Shown: positions 43,203 through 55,584, numbered from the stretch's first letter. The stretch is DNA of 64,000 nt from Artemisia argyi (GCA_030686995.1 CM060695.1:99786871-99850870); one strand, 5' to 3'. Numbers and translations: made by a program. Notes: a model not told the origin generated them from the sequence alone.

Positions 43203-43892
43203 GTCTCTACCCCTTAAGAGAACTTCGTCCCGAAGTTCAGTTGATGTTAACTACTTACGGTGTGTCTAAGAGAATTTGGGATTTCAGGATCTCTAAAATA
43301 GTGGTGTTCACTCTGATTCGTCTAAGGTTGTGGTTAAGGAGTCGTATCGGATAAAAAATAAGCCCACTTATTTATAATTCATTACTTACATAAAGAAGCG
43401 TCCAAACTTATGTAAGTAAGGGATCATAAACTTATGGTTCGGTGATTTACAATTTCTTTATTTAAATAAAGAGGCGTCCCAATCCATTTAAATAAGGAGA
43501 TTCTAAATCATCCTACTTAAGAATTTCTGACACAAAAACTCGCTTTCTCAGACAGATAATAAGATAACCAAGTCATCAAATCCCTAAAGCTAATTAATAA
43601 TATTATTTAACTCAAATCTTATGTCTCGTCAAACAAGAACTGTCACAAGATCAAGTTAAATAATTAGTTATTACTGAGCTCCATATTTTTAATGACTCGA
43701 CTAAATTCTGGGGTTCCTTATAATACTAAAGTCATATCATCTAATGGCGTGGAACTAAACAAACAACTAACAAAAAGCATATGTGTATGTAGTGTGTGTA
43801 AGGCAAATAAAGAGGAGAGTCTTAACGTAGCAGTTATAGTCTAGGCACTAAATGCAACCTAGTTCTCTATAACTAAAGCTTTGATACCAATC
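43203..43892 (-). other. Interior of element E: primer site, twin hairpins, purine tract, no ORF
   Basis: The primer site TGGTATCAAAGC on the minus strand (43878-43889) has one mismatch to the initiator-Met form. The twin hairpins have perfect 10-bp stems: ACTTACATAA with TTATGTAAGT (43384-43393, 43408-43417) and TTATTTAAAT with ATTTAAATAA (43458-43467, 43486-43495). The purine tract lies at ~43203-43216. Relative to element F the three tandem arrays are absent. Confidence 0.8.
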
Positions 43893-46625
43893 TGTAACAC
43901 CCCCAAAATACCGCAGCGGAAGACTGTGTAACTGGGGTGCTACTTCATAATACAAAGTACAAGTTATAGAAAACGGCCTCTAAATGAGACGTTTTGAAAA
44001 GTTACCATTCGATTAATGAATTCAAAGTTACAAACATGAGATTCCAAAATATGATACATAAATGTATACAAAATGTTTTGAATGGTAAATGATAAAAGCG
44101 TAAGTCTTCAGAATATGCAGCTTGACTCTAAGTTCCACGCACTAGCTATCGCCTTACTAACCTGAGATAAACATGCTAAAGTGTCAACACAATGGTTGGT
44201 GAGTTCATAGAGTTTGTCTTAAAACAGTTGAAAAGCCTTAAAAGAATGTTTACACAGCAAAGGCATTGTGAATCCACTCAGTTGCAAGTCTCGCCCATAA
44301 CAACACTTGCAACCTGTGTGTTCACAACCCACTGCTAAATATATAGTATGATTAAGACATGTATAAGTTCATCACAACAATTAAGCAATTAGTCGTGAGT
44401 CTCTACTTCATCTCCGAAGACCTCACTTAGGAGTCAATTCCCAAAGACAACTGGGAGCCAATTCCCAAAGATAACTACTAGTCACTAAACAGAATAACGC
44501 AATTAAGTATAACACAGTCATGTATGCATGCAATCAAGTATAAATGTTTTGAGTATTTGTACAAGTAAGCAAGTAGTTGAGCATGTATCTCCCCCAAAGA
44601 GTTAAAACAAGTATGAAAAGAGTAGGGGCTATGACTCACCTTGAACTAATGATATCAAAACGTATAACAGAATAGATGGATTAAGCCAGGAAGTCTCTAC
44701 GCGCAACCTAGAATATGATGTTGTGTCTTAGGTTCTAAAACAACAAAGTGAATATATAAACATGCCTTATATATTTATTACATTCATTATGCTTGGATGC
44801 TTAACATTTGTAAGTAAAAGTTGTCAAGTATTAATATTCGTCACGTTACGGGTTCCTAGTTATTTTAGTATTCCGACTTAATTTATACGTCATTTCTAAA
44901 CCGTAAATGATCACGACTCGGTTTTTACGTTTTCGGAAAGGTAATTGAATGTTCTAAACAGATTAGTGGGTCCCACTACCCCAGAAATTATTTGACTAGT
45001 CTCAACTTACTAATGTACCCTTGTATATACATGCTGTTGGTTACAGCAACTTACGGTCTCACGAAAATGGTCATAAGTTGGTTTATACGTCTCCGTTTGC
45101 CCGGTTTTCGCCCACGTTTAAGTTAGGATGTTAGCTAAAACTTTTATGTTTTGACCAACAGGCGGTTTTAGTCAAGTTTTATGAGTTTTAGCCGATTGAA
45201 ATCTGTTACTCAGATTTTGACGCGTTTTGCCGTTTTGGCTCTAGTTTATTCATACGGATTAGTTACGGGGTGAGCCAAGGGGAAAAATGACCACAAGACA
45301 TAGCTATAACTCCCTATGTTTTCACCTAAGCTTCTTAGTCCACATATTTTTCCCAGAAATTATGTTTACAGCCCCTATCCAGTTTCTGTTTTGCAATATA
45401 AGTCCTTTCGACGATTTCTAGTGTTTTAGCCCAATTATCCAAGCATAATAAAGTATAATAAGCATATAGAACATATTAAATATATGAAATAATAATACTA
45501 ACATGAATCAAAGGTAAAAATAGGAGTTTGCTTACAATCCTTGTGATGAAACTAACTAGAACCAAGATCAAAACCAAGAATCACTACTAAATCTTCCTAA
45601 AATTTCCCAACCATAGCCATGCTTCCATATCAAAAACCCTATCTTATAATCCCTTGATAAACACTAATCTAACATAAAAACAACCTTTAGTAAAAATCTT
45701 CACTAAGAACACTTGGAAATTTGATGAGTTTTTGTGGTGAATTTTAGTGTTTTATGGATGGAATTGAACTAGTAATCAACAAGGAATACAAGAGTATAAC
45801 TTATGATGGATTAAACTAGCAAGAACCATCATCAAAATGGTGTATAAGGGCTGTTTTGGTCGTGGGTTTTAAGAGAGAAAGGAAGAGATAATTGGTGAAA
45901 TTTGTCTAAGTGTAAATGAATGAGAATGAGAAAGCAAAAATGGTTTTGTTAACTAGTAGATCTTTTGTGATAACTTAATGAAGAGTATAAACACTTGTAA
46001 TCATCCAAGCTCATTCTTATCACCAATGACTCACTTAGAGTCGGTCAAGTATAGGGGGAGGCGACTAGATGGATAAACTTGGTATTATCTAGTTTACGGA
46101 GTGAGTTTTGGTCCCGGTAATTGCTAACGGTAAGTCGTTAAGTCCTGAAACTTAAAATCGGGTATCTTAAAAATATGAAACTCATAAATATGTTAAAACT
46201 TATTAATATAAACTATCTTAGCATATTTAATGAGTGACAAGTTCTATCGGGTTGCTTAAACGCTGCTAAAACTGGAAACGCGGGTCTAAAACGCGTAATT
46301 CGCGTAAAACGCTGAACTGGAAAACGTAAAATTCTAAAACTTTTGGAATTGTCGTAAAATGAGAGAAAATCATATTTCTATTGTTTATAGTGTTTTATGG
46401 ACATATCGGGATGCTGGAATGACGTTTAAACCTAAAAGTAAATCTCGGACACAATTTTGTGATTTTTGCAGAAATGATCCGACGAGAGTCAAACTCTCGG
46501 ATTATCATTAAAATAGTTTAACTTACGAGAATATGAAATAAAAATTTCGGGAGTGAATAGTGAAAGTGAATAGTAAAAAGTGAATAGTAATAGTGAATAG
46601 TAATCCGAAAATGTGAATTGTTACA
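43893..46625 (-). repeat. 5' LTR of element E
   Basis: Direct repeat of 40418-43202, starting TGTAACACCC and ending GAATTGTTACA, followed by CATAT. Confidence 0.95.
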
Positions 46626-46903
46626 CATATCGTGCTACTATTTGCCTTTTTTTTTCTTCAACCAAGCATATTATGATTTTTCCTCCTTAATTTTAGTCAA
46701 TACAAATCCAAAAATACATGAACTGTTTACATTCGTGTTATGCCACTTATTCAATAATTCTATAAATTGAATTTCTTATCTAACATATTCTTATCATACT
46801 TTTGGTTTAGAATCACAAGTCTAATGCTTTTTATTGGTCTTTGTTTGATCTGGGAAATTCATGATGTGTACATCAGTATTAAAGGTATATACATCAATGT
46901 CTG

Positions 46904-46904
<1 letters not shown>

Positions 46905-46987
<83 letters not shown>
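46905..46987. repeat. (TA)n microsatellite, about 41 units
   Basis: Pure TA run directly abutting the 3' end of a minus-strand retroposon; it may have grown from that retroposon's tail. Confidence 0.98.
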
Positions 46988-46990
<3 letters not shown>

Positions 46991-47254
46991 TAAAAGGGAT
47001 TTTTCATCCTGGTAAAATTCATAACACCAAAAACATTGAAGCACAAAAGATGAGGGTGAATCCCTCATCTCAGTCCCGTAGGACACTTACAACTGACCAC
47101 TATATAAGAGTGACACACCACTCTTATAACTAATAAATGAACATAAAATTACAACGACTATAAGATTACAAATTAAAAAGAAACTTGATTCTTCAAAAGT
47201 CGTCATAGATGTCCATAACCTTCAACAATGTAGCCTTAGCCATGGTGGTACAAG
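46988..47254 (-). mobile_element. 3' end of a non-LTR retroposon, relative of the one at 57901-59449
   Basis: Read on the minus strand it shares with the end of the 57901-59449 insert 'cactcttatatagtgg', 'gggattcaccctcatc', a 'cttcaatgtttttg' tract and 'accagg...ccttttacc', in the same order. It ends at the (TA)n run. The 5' side meets the AGACA before element D. No coding sequence is recognisable. Confidence 0.6.
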
Positions 47255-47259
47255 AGACA

Positions 47260-48664
47260 TGATACGTGGGAATCGCACCAGGCTTTACCTCTCAAGGGAT
47301 CTTGAGAAGCTTACAACCCCCACCAGGCAGTGTACCTGATCGTTGTAGTATATTATAGTGACAAGTACCGGGGGATTGATCGTTCAGCTAGGAATAGTGT
47401 CGCTAGGATTAGAAAACCTAAATACTAGTTCTAAATGTGAGCGAAGATTCTTTTTGTATTTTTATATTTTATGAAAGGCAAGTTAAAATCTCGGGTTTGA
47501 AGGATTTGAGCGGAATTAGTTGCTATTCAACTAACCCAATACTAAGATGCAATCAAAATAAAATACTAGAAATGAAAATAAACTAATTTATACTAAAGTT
47601 GTGAGCAGTAATTGGAGAAAATGTGTTTACTTAGATTTCACTACTCCCTAGACATCTTTTACACGTTAATTACTTGTTATAATTGCATGGATGACGGATC
47701 GTATTCCTTAATACCATTCATGGGGTGGCACACATAACTCCCTAATTCTATGAGCTCTTATCTCCTCCTACACCATGCCCAGCACAACTATAGGGATTGT
47801 AAACAGTGGCTCATGCATTAAATACAACCAATAAAGACCTAGTGCGCGTTGGTTCATGTTTCTTAAGACGTTCAAGCATGTTACCAATTGGAGATCTGCC
47901 AGTTTTCTTAAGCCTAACATATAAATCATTCATCCAAGACAAGAATAAACAAGTAATCAACACATAATCAATATCTAGGTTTCATTAGATTTAAGCAAAC
48001 ACAAGATAGATCTAGCCTAGCATGATGGAATTAAGACAAGAACAAGATATAGACAACCAACACATAGACATATTGATTGAATTAAAAGAACACTTATCTT
48101 GATTACACATGCAAGGTATCAAGGGGTTGGAACCCTTGAAAAACCTGTAAAGTTACACCAAAATCGTACTTAGGGTTTCTCCCAAAACTTCTCTCTTTAA
48201 ATGTGAAAAATTAGAAAACTATATATAGGAAAAGGGGTCTGACGGCGTCAAGACAAACATTGTGACGCCGTCACCTCGCCGCCAAAACTAATCTCGGACT
48301 GCCTTGATCTACATTTGACGCCGTCAAGTATTAATCATTTCCAGGCCGTCATGACTTTTACTCTTGACGCCCTACCTTCATGACGCCGTCAAATCTCTTC
48401 TGGATCATCATGAAATTTTGCTCTTGACGCCGTCAGGGAGTTACTCTTGACGCCGTCACCTACTGTTCCCAGCATGGAAAATTAAGACTTTGGCGTTTTC
48501 TTCACTTTTATGCTCCAAAAACGTCCGAATTGCTTCCTTTTCCAGATTTCACTCCCAAAGTACCTAAAATCAAAAAAGGAACGATTTAGGGCAATATTTG
48601 ATCAAATAAATTCGAATTCGGGCTTAAATGACCCCCTAAAAACGGACCATTTTTCGCCTCATCA
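47260..48664 (-). repeat. 3' LTR of element D
   Basis: 1,405 bp. Read on the minus strand it starts TGATGAGGCG and ends CACGTATCA. It contains six TGACG-N-CGTCA sites at 48240, 48263, 48316, 48381, 48425 and 48448, then a TATA box (48220-48227). The tRNA-Asp-complementary segment (47340-47353) has a mutation at its end, and the U5 hairpin (47290-47307) is in its A:T form. Confidence 0.92.
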
Positions 48665-49270
48665 TATACCCTTACACTTGAGATTTGCTTGTCCTCAAGC
48701 AAATGCGCTTTTATTCTACTCAAAAGACAAGTTAGGGGTCATTTAACACTAATATAAAAGTAATTACAATAAATAATCGTTCCACTAAAGACCAATAGAC
48801 AAGCACGGAGGTCATACACAAGCACCTCACAAATAGTGTTTAGATACTCACATCTCTCGGGTGTAATAAAGTGTAAATTACAAAATGGAAACGGAAGATA
48901 TCTCTCACTACCTGTCATAGCAAAATAGATTACCATAGGCTTGGGAAAGGATCAAACCTCCACCACATGGCATAAGCACCTAGGATAAACTATCAAAGAG
49001 GTCTTTTAAAGGGTTGTAACGTTAGGTGTAGGGATATGAAATACACGGTTTTGTTGGATAAAGGAAGTTTTACTGGTGGCGAGTTAACAATCTTGGTTAA
49101 TTACATGTACAATGTGGCGTTGCTAAGCCAAGACTAGACTCGACTTAAGCTAATAAATGAAAAATAACAAAAACATAAAATAAACATAGAATGAAAAGGG
49201 ATGGTAGTCCGTATGTTTTTTCTCTTTTTCCTTTTTTCTATATTTTTTTTTTTCTTTTTCTTGTTTTTTC

Positions 49271-49323
<53 letters not shown>

Positions 49324-51171
49324 TACACTCTTACCCTACCATCCAAAATAATACATCATAGGGAATGGGAATTCCCCTTACACTTGAATCTTTACATACT
49401 TTACAATAAACTAAACTAATGACTCGAATTAAGATAATCAAAACACTTGGAGCACTTTTAAGATTAACGTACATATGGGGGTAATATATGATGTTCTTCC
49501 CCATTACTCCTTAAAATAAGTACTTACCCATGAGTCCCAATCGTCCCAAAACAATATGTACAAGGATATGACTCGACTTAGCAACCATGTAATCAATTAG
49601 AAAGTTAACTTAGGGTTTAACAAATAACAATAATGCACTAAAAATGAGCGCATACACGGAAGGCTAAGGCGATTTGGTTGTACATTTAAGTGGGGTGTAA
49701 CAAATTCTTCCTTTAAGTAAAATGCTTAAAGTTAGAAACGAAAAGATAGGCTCGGAGGGGTGTACTAGGGGTTTCGTGTACTAAAAATGAGTACAACGCT
49801 AAGGGTGTGGGAAAAATTAGTTGACTTAACTAGCCAAGTAATATGATTTAAATGGTCAAGTAATTATAATACGGGTTTAACACAAGGGTGATCCTAATGC
49901 CTCTTATCATGTAGTAAATCCTACCATACGAATGTAGTCTCACTAGCGGTCTCGGAATGCATCACTAACGCAAGTTCTAGAATCTAAATGCTACCGGTAC
50001 ACTCATAAGCACTAATAATGAATGCTTTTTCTATCAAATCTAAAGGCGAACCTCACATATTTGGGTGGAAAATTTTTCTGAATATACGGTTTTGTGCTAG
50101 TCATACAATCCCCTATCCATGAGACGCTTGCTATGGCTAAAGTTTCACTCCTAAATGTTGTAAAAAATTTTAAATTTGGCGCTAAAATTGCACTAACATG
50201 TATTTCTCATAGTTTTATTACACATCTACCATTAAACAAAACAAACTCAAGCGAAAGTGCATATGTAAGGTATCATCTTTTTACCCTCCCCTTACACTTA
50301 AGATGAACATTGTCCCCAATGTTCAAGTAAAGAATGTAAAAGTTAAAAAGTAAAGAGAATGAAATCAAATACTCCCCTGATTCGCTCGGTATGGATAATT
50401 AGGGTGGCCAGGTTAAATCTTCCTCCAAGAAAATGAACAATCAAAGCTTCCCTTCCAGAATATAAATCATCTTCTTGTCATACATAACCTGTAAAACCTG
50501 ACAAAATAGACAAGACAACCTCGCGTAAAATCGGCGGCATCCTATATAAGTTACTAAATCCTAGAAAACAAAATAAGATATAATGCTTGTGGAATGAAGT
50601 TTGCAGATCTCCTGGAGATTATAAAACTTAATAATTCACAAAAACCATAAGACTCCGTTAGAAAAACAAAACCGGTAAAATTTCCAGATTTTTACACCTG
50701 ACGCCGTCAAGAGTAAACTCCTGACGCCGTCAGAATTGACCTACAGAAATTCTTATGTTAAGTTTCCGGAAAATTTCTGGAAAAACTTGGTTCTACTTCC
50801 TGGAAAATCCTGCAAAACTTCATTATGACTCAATACAAGCATTTGACTCTAACAAGTACGAATATACATGTTCATTTAATATTGTGGAGAATCATGATCG
50901 GTTTGTTTCTTAAAAAAACATATTTGGGGTTTCCCCTTACACTTATCTTTTGCAAAAATACTTTTAGGTGGAGTTAAGACTAGGCCAAAACAACAAAGTA
51001 AAGTATTTCCACTTTTTAATTGCGAAACATGATCTACCAACAATAAAAATTAAGCATGCATACGGAAGCAAATAACAAACACATAAACAAACAAACAAAT
51101 AAATAAATAAAGCTTGGGTTGCCTCCCAATAAGCGCTTGTTTTTGTTCGAGTCACGAGCCTGACTCTACCC
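48665..51171 (-). other. 3' noncoding region of element D
   Basis: Homologous to the regions in A and C. It has the TTGGGAGGCAACCCAA hairpin (complement at 51114-51130), a pair of TGACGCCGTCA sites (50699-50709, 50722-50732), AAGTGTAAGGG motifs near 48675, 49380, 50290 and 50940, and a T48 tract (A tract on the element strand, 49273-49320) enclosed by GGATGGTAG (49199-49207) and CTACCATCC (49336-49344). Confidence 0.75.
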
Positions 51172-52401
51172 TTATTTCACGGATAAAGGTGAGGTTTTCC
51201 CTACACTTAGGATTAAGTGCGGGTGAAAGTAGCGATACACACCCTTAGGGTGTAAATATGCCTCGTGAGGAAAGAGTGGTGGATGAATTGTATGCTCAAA
51301 GATGCGGGATCCTATCATCATAGCCTTACCTAATTCAATTGGGTTAGTGGGTGAATTAAGATTTTCTCTTAGAAAGGGATCATCTTCTATCAATTTCGAG
51401 AGACTCCTAGTTGGGAATCCATCTTGACCTAATAAACCTGGTTTAAACCCATAATGTGTTTTGTGATCAATCATGAATGGGTGATGTAAGCATGTAAGGT
51501 TATGTTCCACTCCTATATTGGCTTCCTCTCTACAAGGCTTAGAGTCCACTACCTTTATCCTAAGACTACCCGGACTACATGGGTTGATGGGTGGGTCGGC
51601 TCCTCTTTTGTCTCCTAGATGTATATCTAAGGATGGAAAGTTGTGTGAAGATTGAGGTCCCGGTTCATCAACACTAGGTAATTCCCTAGAACTAAGAGTA
51701 AGGTTATCACTGCAAGTATTCAAACCTATATCCTCTAGTGGTGTTTGGTACAATGGTTCTACCTCTATTAGGGCTCCTATAGTCTCTTCTACTTCTTCCG
51801 GGTAAGTCACGGGTGGTGTGTATTCCTCAAGTGATGGTGGGAGTTGTGGGGTACTTTGTAGGTTTGTGTTATTTACCTCATCCTTCCTTTTCTCAACATC
51901 ACCTATATCCTCATCACGTGTTTTAGTAGAATCTAACCTAAACATGTTGCTAAGTATCTCAAATCCTTCTCTAGCCATTTCAAGTTCTAAGTCTAATTCA
52001 TAAGAACCTTCCTCAATAACTTGATTACAATGTTCAATTTGCCTAAAGGATTCATCTTTTTGCTCAATATGATCATGTTCGGCTAAATCCTCCTTAATTG
52101 TTTCCTCAAGTTGTGATGCATACAAACCCATCAATTCATTGAACTCATGGTTCACGGTTAGGAGGCTTTCCTCAAAATTTTTCCAAAGGGTCTTACTAAA
52201 AGGAATTGATCCTAACAATGATTGTTTAATATAGGCCACACATGCGCATAACTCATCAAACCTATCAAACTTTACACTCATCTCTTCTTGTATATATCTA
52301 AGATCACTTAAAAATTCATTGGAACAACAGGAAGCAAATCTATCCGAGTAAACTAATTGTTCCTCTATTGTTAATGATCTAAATGGAATCTCATCCGCCA
52401 T
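51172..52401 (-). CDS. Unknown acidic protein encoded by element D, in the gag position
   Basis: Intact frame of 409-410 residues from MADEIPFRSLTIEEQLVYSD. The frame opens 13 codons earlier, but the upstream bases align with the gag leaders of A and C, which favours this ATG. Residues ~20-155 look helical and acidic (runs such as EEMSVKFDRFDELCA and HEFNELMGLYASQLEETIKE). The middle (~165-260) is Pro/Glu/Ser-rich and probably disordered. The C-terminal ~140 residues are more ordered (KVVDSKPCREE, HHPFMIDHKTHYGFKPGLLG, HEAYLHPKGVYRYF). There is no zinc knuckle, protease or polymerase motif, and I do not recognise the family. An intact frame in a parasitic element suggests recent activity or selection. 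It could be a highly diverged structural protein. Confidence 0.7.
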   Translation of the reverse strand: MADEIPFRSLTIEEQLVYSDRFASCCSNEFLSDLRYIQEEMSVKFDRFDELCACVAYIKQSLLGSIPFSKTLWKNFEESLLTVNHEFNELMGLYASQLEETIKEDLAEHDHIEQKDESFRQIEHCNQVIEEGSYELDLELEMAREGFEILSNMFRLDSTKTRDEDIGDVEKRKDEVNNTNLQSTPQLPPSLEEYTPPVTYPEEVEETIGALIEVEPLYQTPLEDIGLNTCSDNLTLSSRELPSVDEPGPQSSHNFPSLDIHLGDKRGADPPINPCSPGSLRIKVVDSKPCREEANIGVEHNLTCLHHPFMIDHKTHYGFKPGLLGQDGFPTRSLSKLIEDDPFLRENLNSPTNPIELGKAMMIGSRIFEHTIHPPLFPHEAYLHPKGVYRYFHPHLILSVGKTSPLSVK

Positions 52402-52550
52402 GAAGACAAATGAAAATGGTTTTACAAACAAAGGGCACAAAGAAAAAGATAGACTAAAGGAATCCTACAAAAATAAAAATAAAATCTTACTAGAAAGGAT
52501 TCTAGTAAGTAGACCTAATAAAAAGAAATTCTAACCTAGACAATAACTAT

Positions 52551-52569
52551 TCCCCGGGCTGCGGCGCCA
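52551..52569 (-). other. Primer-binding site of element D (tRNA-Asp type, variant)
   Basis: Minus strand TGGCGCCGCAGCCCGGGGA, six bases from the LTR end. The first eight bases fit tRNA-Asp perfectly. The GCAGCCC variant is shared with element A. Confidence 0.75.
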
Positions 52570-52575
52570 AAAACT

Positions 52576-53294
52576 TGATACGTGGGAATCACACCAGGCT
52601 TTACCTCTCAAGGGATCTTGAGAAGCTTACAACCCCCACCAGGCAGTGTACCTGATCGTTGTAGTATAGTATAGTGACAAGTACCGGGGGATTGATCGTT
52701 CAGCTAGGAATAGTGTCGCTAGGATTAGAAAACCTAAATACTAGTTCTAAAGGTGAGGGAAGATTCTTTTTGTATTTTTATATTTTATGAAAAGCAAGTT
52801 AAAATCTCGGGTTTGAAGGATTTGGGCGGAATTAGTTGCTATTCAACTAACCCAATACTAAGATGCAATCAAAATAAAATACTAGAAATGAAAATAAACT
52901 AATTTATACTAAAGTTGTGAGCAGTAATTGGAGAAAATGTGTTTACTTAGATTTCACTACTCCCTAGACATCTTTTACACGTTAATTACTTGTTATAATT
53001 GCATGGATGATGGATCGTATTCCTTAATACCATTCATGGGGTGGCACACATAACTCCCCAATTCTATGAGCTCTTATCTCCTCCTACACCATGCCCAGCA
53101 CAACTATAGGGATTGTAAACAGTGGCTCATGCATTAAATACAACCAATAAAGACCTAGTGCGCGTTGGTTCATGTTTCTTAAGACGTTCAAGCATGTTAC
53201 CAATTGGAGATCTGCCAGTTTTCTTAAGCCTAACATATAAATCATTCATCCAAGACAAGAATAAACAAGTAATCAACACATAATCAATATCTAG
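52576..53294 (-). repeat. 5' LTR of element D, truncated
   Basis: Matches 47260-47978 closely, then diverges after 'aatatctagg', so U3 and its promoter sites are gone. The intact tRNA-Asp-complementary segment is at 52656-52670 and the U5 hairpin at 52606-52623. Confidence 0.9.
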
Positions 53295-53954
53295 GACAAC
53301 ACCTAATCACACTAAACAACTACAACGAATCTCCATTGATCCGAAAAGGACCAACCCAACAATGTACATAACAAGCACATTAACTACGACTTGATCCAAT
53401 ACCTCATCTGCTAAAAGTTCCAAGGGGTGAAACTCTAGCTAAGAATGTAACTCTGTGTAACATGATCAATCATAGACGAATTAATAGAGTTTAAGGAAAC
53501 CCTAACTTCCAATAAACCAACCCAAGAAGAACTCCAGATAATAATTATGTCCAAACATCAGGTAGGTGTCACACCATAACTTCAACCATCGTATTGTAAC
53601 AGTACCAAACAGGTCTGAAACAACTACGAACCAAAAAAACGACAACTAAGGTTTAAATAAACCTTAACTTCCATAACGTCCAGCAACATCGATCACAAGA
53701 CCCAATAACTTAACAATCAGTAACATGTCTTTGAAAGATGACATGAGTTTTTTTAACAAGATCCCTAACTTGACTTCCAGCAATAATGATCAACAACAAC
53801 TAAAGATATGATTTAAACAAAACCCTAACATGCACAACAACAGATATAATCGATCCAATGCATCCATAATCAGACATATACGACCACTACAGCAAGGATC
53901 CAAGGATAATGAATAATAGGGTTTATCAATACCCTAACAAACAAAAACGATCTC
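53295..53954. other. 660 bp of unassigned sequence between elements D and C
   Basis: Not LTR of either neighbour. It is rich in 'accctaacttcca' and 'aaccctaac' phrases and 'caacaac' tracts, with no open frame of note. It ends in ATCTC, the target duplication of element C, so it was in place before C inserted and continues after 63918. Confidence 0.5.
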
Positions 53955-55578
53955 TGATGAGGCAAAAAATGATCCGTTTTTAGGGGGTCATTTAAGCCCG
54001 GAATTGAATTTATTTGATCAAATATTGCCCTAAATCGTTCCTTTTGTGATTTTAGGTACTTTTGGAGTGAATTCTGGAAAATGAAGCATTTTGGACGTTT
54101 TTGGAGCATAAAAGTGAAGAAAACGGAAAAGTCTTAATTTTCCTTGCTGGGAACAGTACCTGACGGCGTCACAAGCTTCTTCATGACGGCGTCAAGAGTA
54201 ATACAAGAGGTGGAAGTGGATAAAGTCCGTGACGGTCCAGAAAGTTTTGTGCATTGGAGATGACGACGTCACCCAAGGCCGTCACGTGTAAAATTAAAGA
54301 GTGATGGCCTAGAAACTTTCCTGAAGGCGTCACGTAGGCCGTCACGTGTTAACTTGTCAAAACTTGCGCGCGAAGTAGCTGATATTGTTTTGGTCATAAC
54401 TTTTGCATACGAACTCGGATTTAGGTGATTCAAAAGCCCACGCGAAGAGGACGAAGAAATCTACAATTTGGTGAAGAAAAATTGGTCATGACGTCGTCAC
54501 TCTTTACGGGGTGACGCCGTCAAGCCTTGCCGACAGAAAACTTGCCTATAAATATAACATCATAACTTCACTTTTTGTAAGCCCTAAACCCTAAGGTCGA
54601 TTCCTGGGTTTAGGTGGGTGTTTTTCCAGCAACTTAGAAGGTTTCAATCACTCCATAAACATCTTGTAATGGTTTGATGATTCTATCTTAATTCATGTCT
54701 TCAATTATCATTATTGTTGCTTGTTCTTTATTAATTATGCTTGGCTAATTCATCTTGTGTCTACTTATGATTGTGTGAAACTTGTATATAATTGATTAGA
54801 TCTTATTGATTCCTTGTTGATGTTTGTGTCTATCTTCATCAATTAGGGTGTGACACTTCGATAGATCTAATTGGTTTAGCTTATAATTCTTGTTTGCTAT
54901 TGTCTCTTGTTTAATTGGGTGATATCGATGTTAGGCTTAAGAAAACTGGCAGACTTCCAATTGGTAACATGATTGAACGTCTTAAGAAACATGAACCAAT
55001 GCGTACTAGGTTATTATGGTTGTATTTAATGCATGAGCGAATTCTAATGATCCCATGTTAGGAGCTTCTTGCAGGCTCGACATAGGAGTGAAGTAGGAGC
55101 TTATAGAGTTGGGGAAGTACGTACGCTACCCCACGAATGGTATTAAGGAATACAACCCGTCAATTAAAACAAGGTGTGACAATTCAATAGGTAGAATTGG
55201 ATAGCTAGCAAGGAGTAACATATCATAGGTAGACATGCTTCACTTATCTTGTAGAACCTTAGTTTATTTTTCTTGCACATTAGTTTAATTAGTAGCTTTT
55301 GGGTTAGTTGATTAGCAACTAATTCCGCCCCTTCTTCCAAAACCCGAGATTTTTACTTGCTTTTCATAAAATATAAAAACCCAAAAAGAATCATCCTTCA
55401 CCCTTAGACCTAGTTAGATTAATTTCAATCCTAACGACACTATTCCTGAGTTGAACGATCAATCCCCCGGTACTTGTCACTATACTATACTACAACGATC
55501 AGGTACACTGCCTGGTGGGGGTTGTAAGCTTCTCGAGATCCCTCGAGAAGTAAAACCTGGTGCAATTCCCACACATCA
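53955..55578 (+). repeat. 5' LTR of element C
   Basis: 1,624 bp starting TGATGAGGC and ending CACACATCA. It has five TGACG-N-CGTCA-type sites and CACGTG cores in U3, TATAAATA at 54547-54554, a tRNA-Asp-complementary segment at 55484-55498 and a U5 hairpin at 55531-55548. Confidence 0.95.
54161..54554 (+). promoter_or_regulatory. LTR promoter of element C: inverted TGACG sites, G-box cores and TATA box
   Basis: TGACGGCGTCA at 54161-54171 and 54184-54194, TGACGACGTCA at 54261-54271, TGACGTCGTCA at 54489-54499 and TGACGCCGTCA at 54512-54522. GTCACGTG occurs twice (near 54280 and 54340). TATAAATA follows at 54547. CACGTG and TGACG are both bZIP-type cores. Confidence 0.6.
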
Positions 55579-55584
55579 AGTTTT

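Larger units (their letters stand above)
40418..46625 (-). mobile_element. Element E: non-coding large-LTR retrotransposon (LARD, Tekay-related)
   Basis: 6,208 bp with LTRs of 2,785 bp (40418-43202) and 2,733 bp (43893-46625) and a perfect duplication CATAT at 40413-40417 and 46626-46630. LTR ends are TGTAAC...GTTACA. The interior is only 690 bp. The primer site (minus strand) next to the right LTR and a CCCCTT tract (AAGGGGTAGAGAC on the minus strand) next to the left LTR fix the orientation. No coding capacity. The LTRs look nearly identical, so the insertion is young, and gag and pol must come from another element. Confidence 0.92.
47260..53294 (-). mobile_element. Element D: Athila-like chassis carrying an unknown 410-aa ORF
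   Basis: Minus-strand element with the 3' LTR at 47260-48664 and a 5' LTR at 52576-53294 that stops abruptly after 719 bp, so the U3 part is missing. The interior (48665-52575) has the altered tRNA-Asp primer site shared with element A, one intact ORF and a 3' noncoding region homologous to those of A and C. No gag, protease or polymerase is present. AGACA precedes the left end (47255-47259); no matching duplication can be tested on the truncated right end. Confidence 0.85.

Noticed and set aside
40418..46625. Two 2.7-kb copies as a simple tandem duplication
   Set aside because: TG...CA ends, primer site, purine tract and a CATAT duplication show these are LTRs of one element.
49134..49419. 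Poly-Lys and poly-Phe frames
   Set aside because: Shadows of the homopolymer tract of element D.
54578..54595. Telomere-like CCCTAAACCCTAA in the element C LTR
   Set aside because: Only two units and part of the conserved LTR leader; common by chance in plant 5' leaders.
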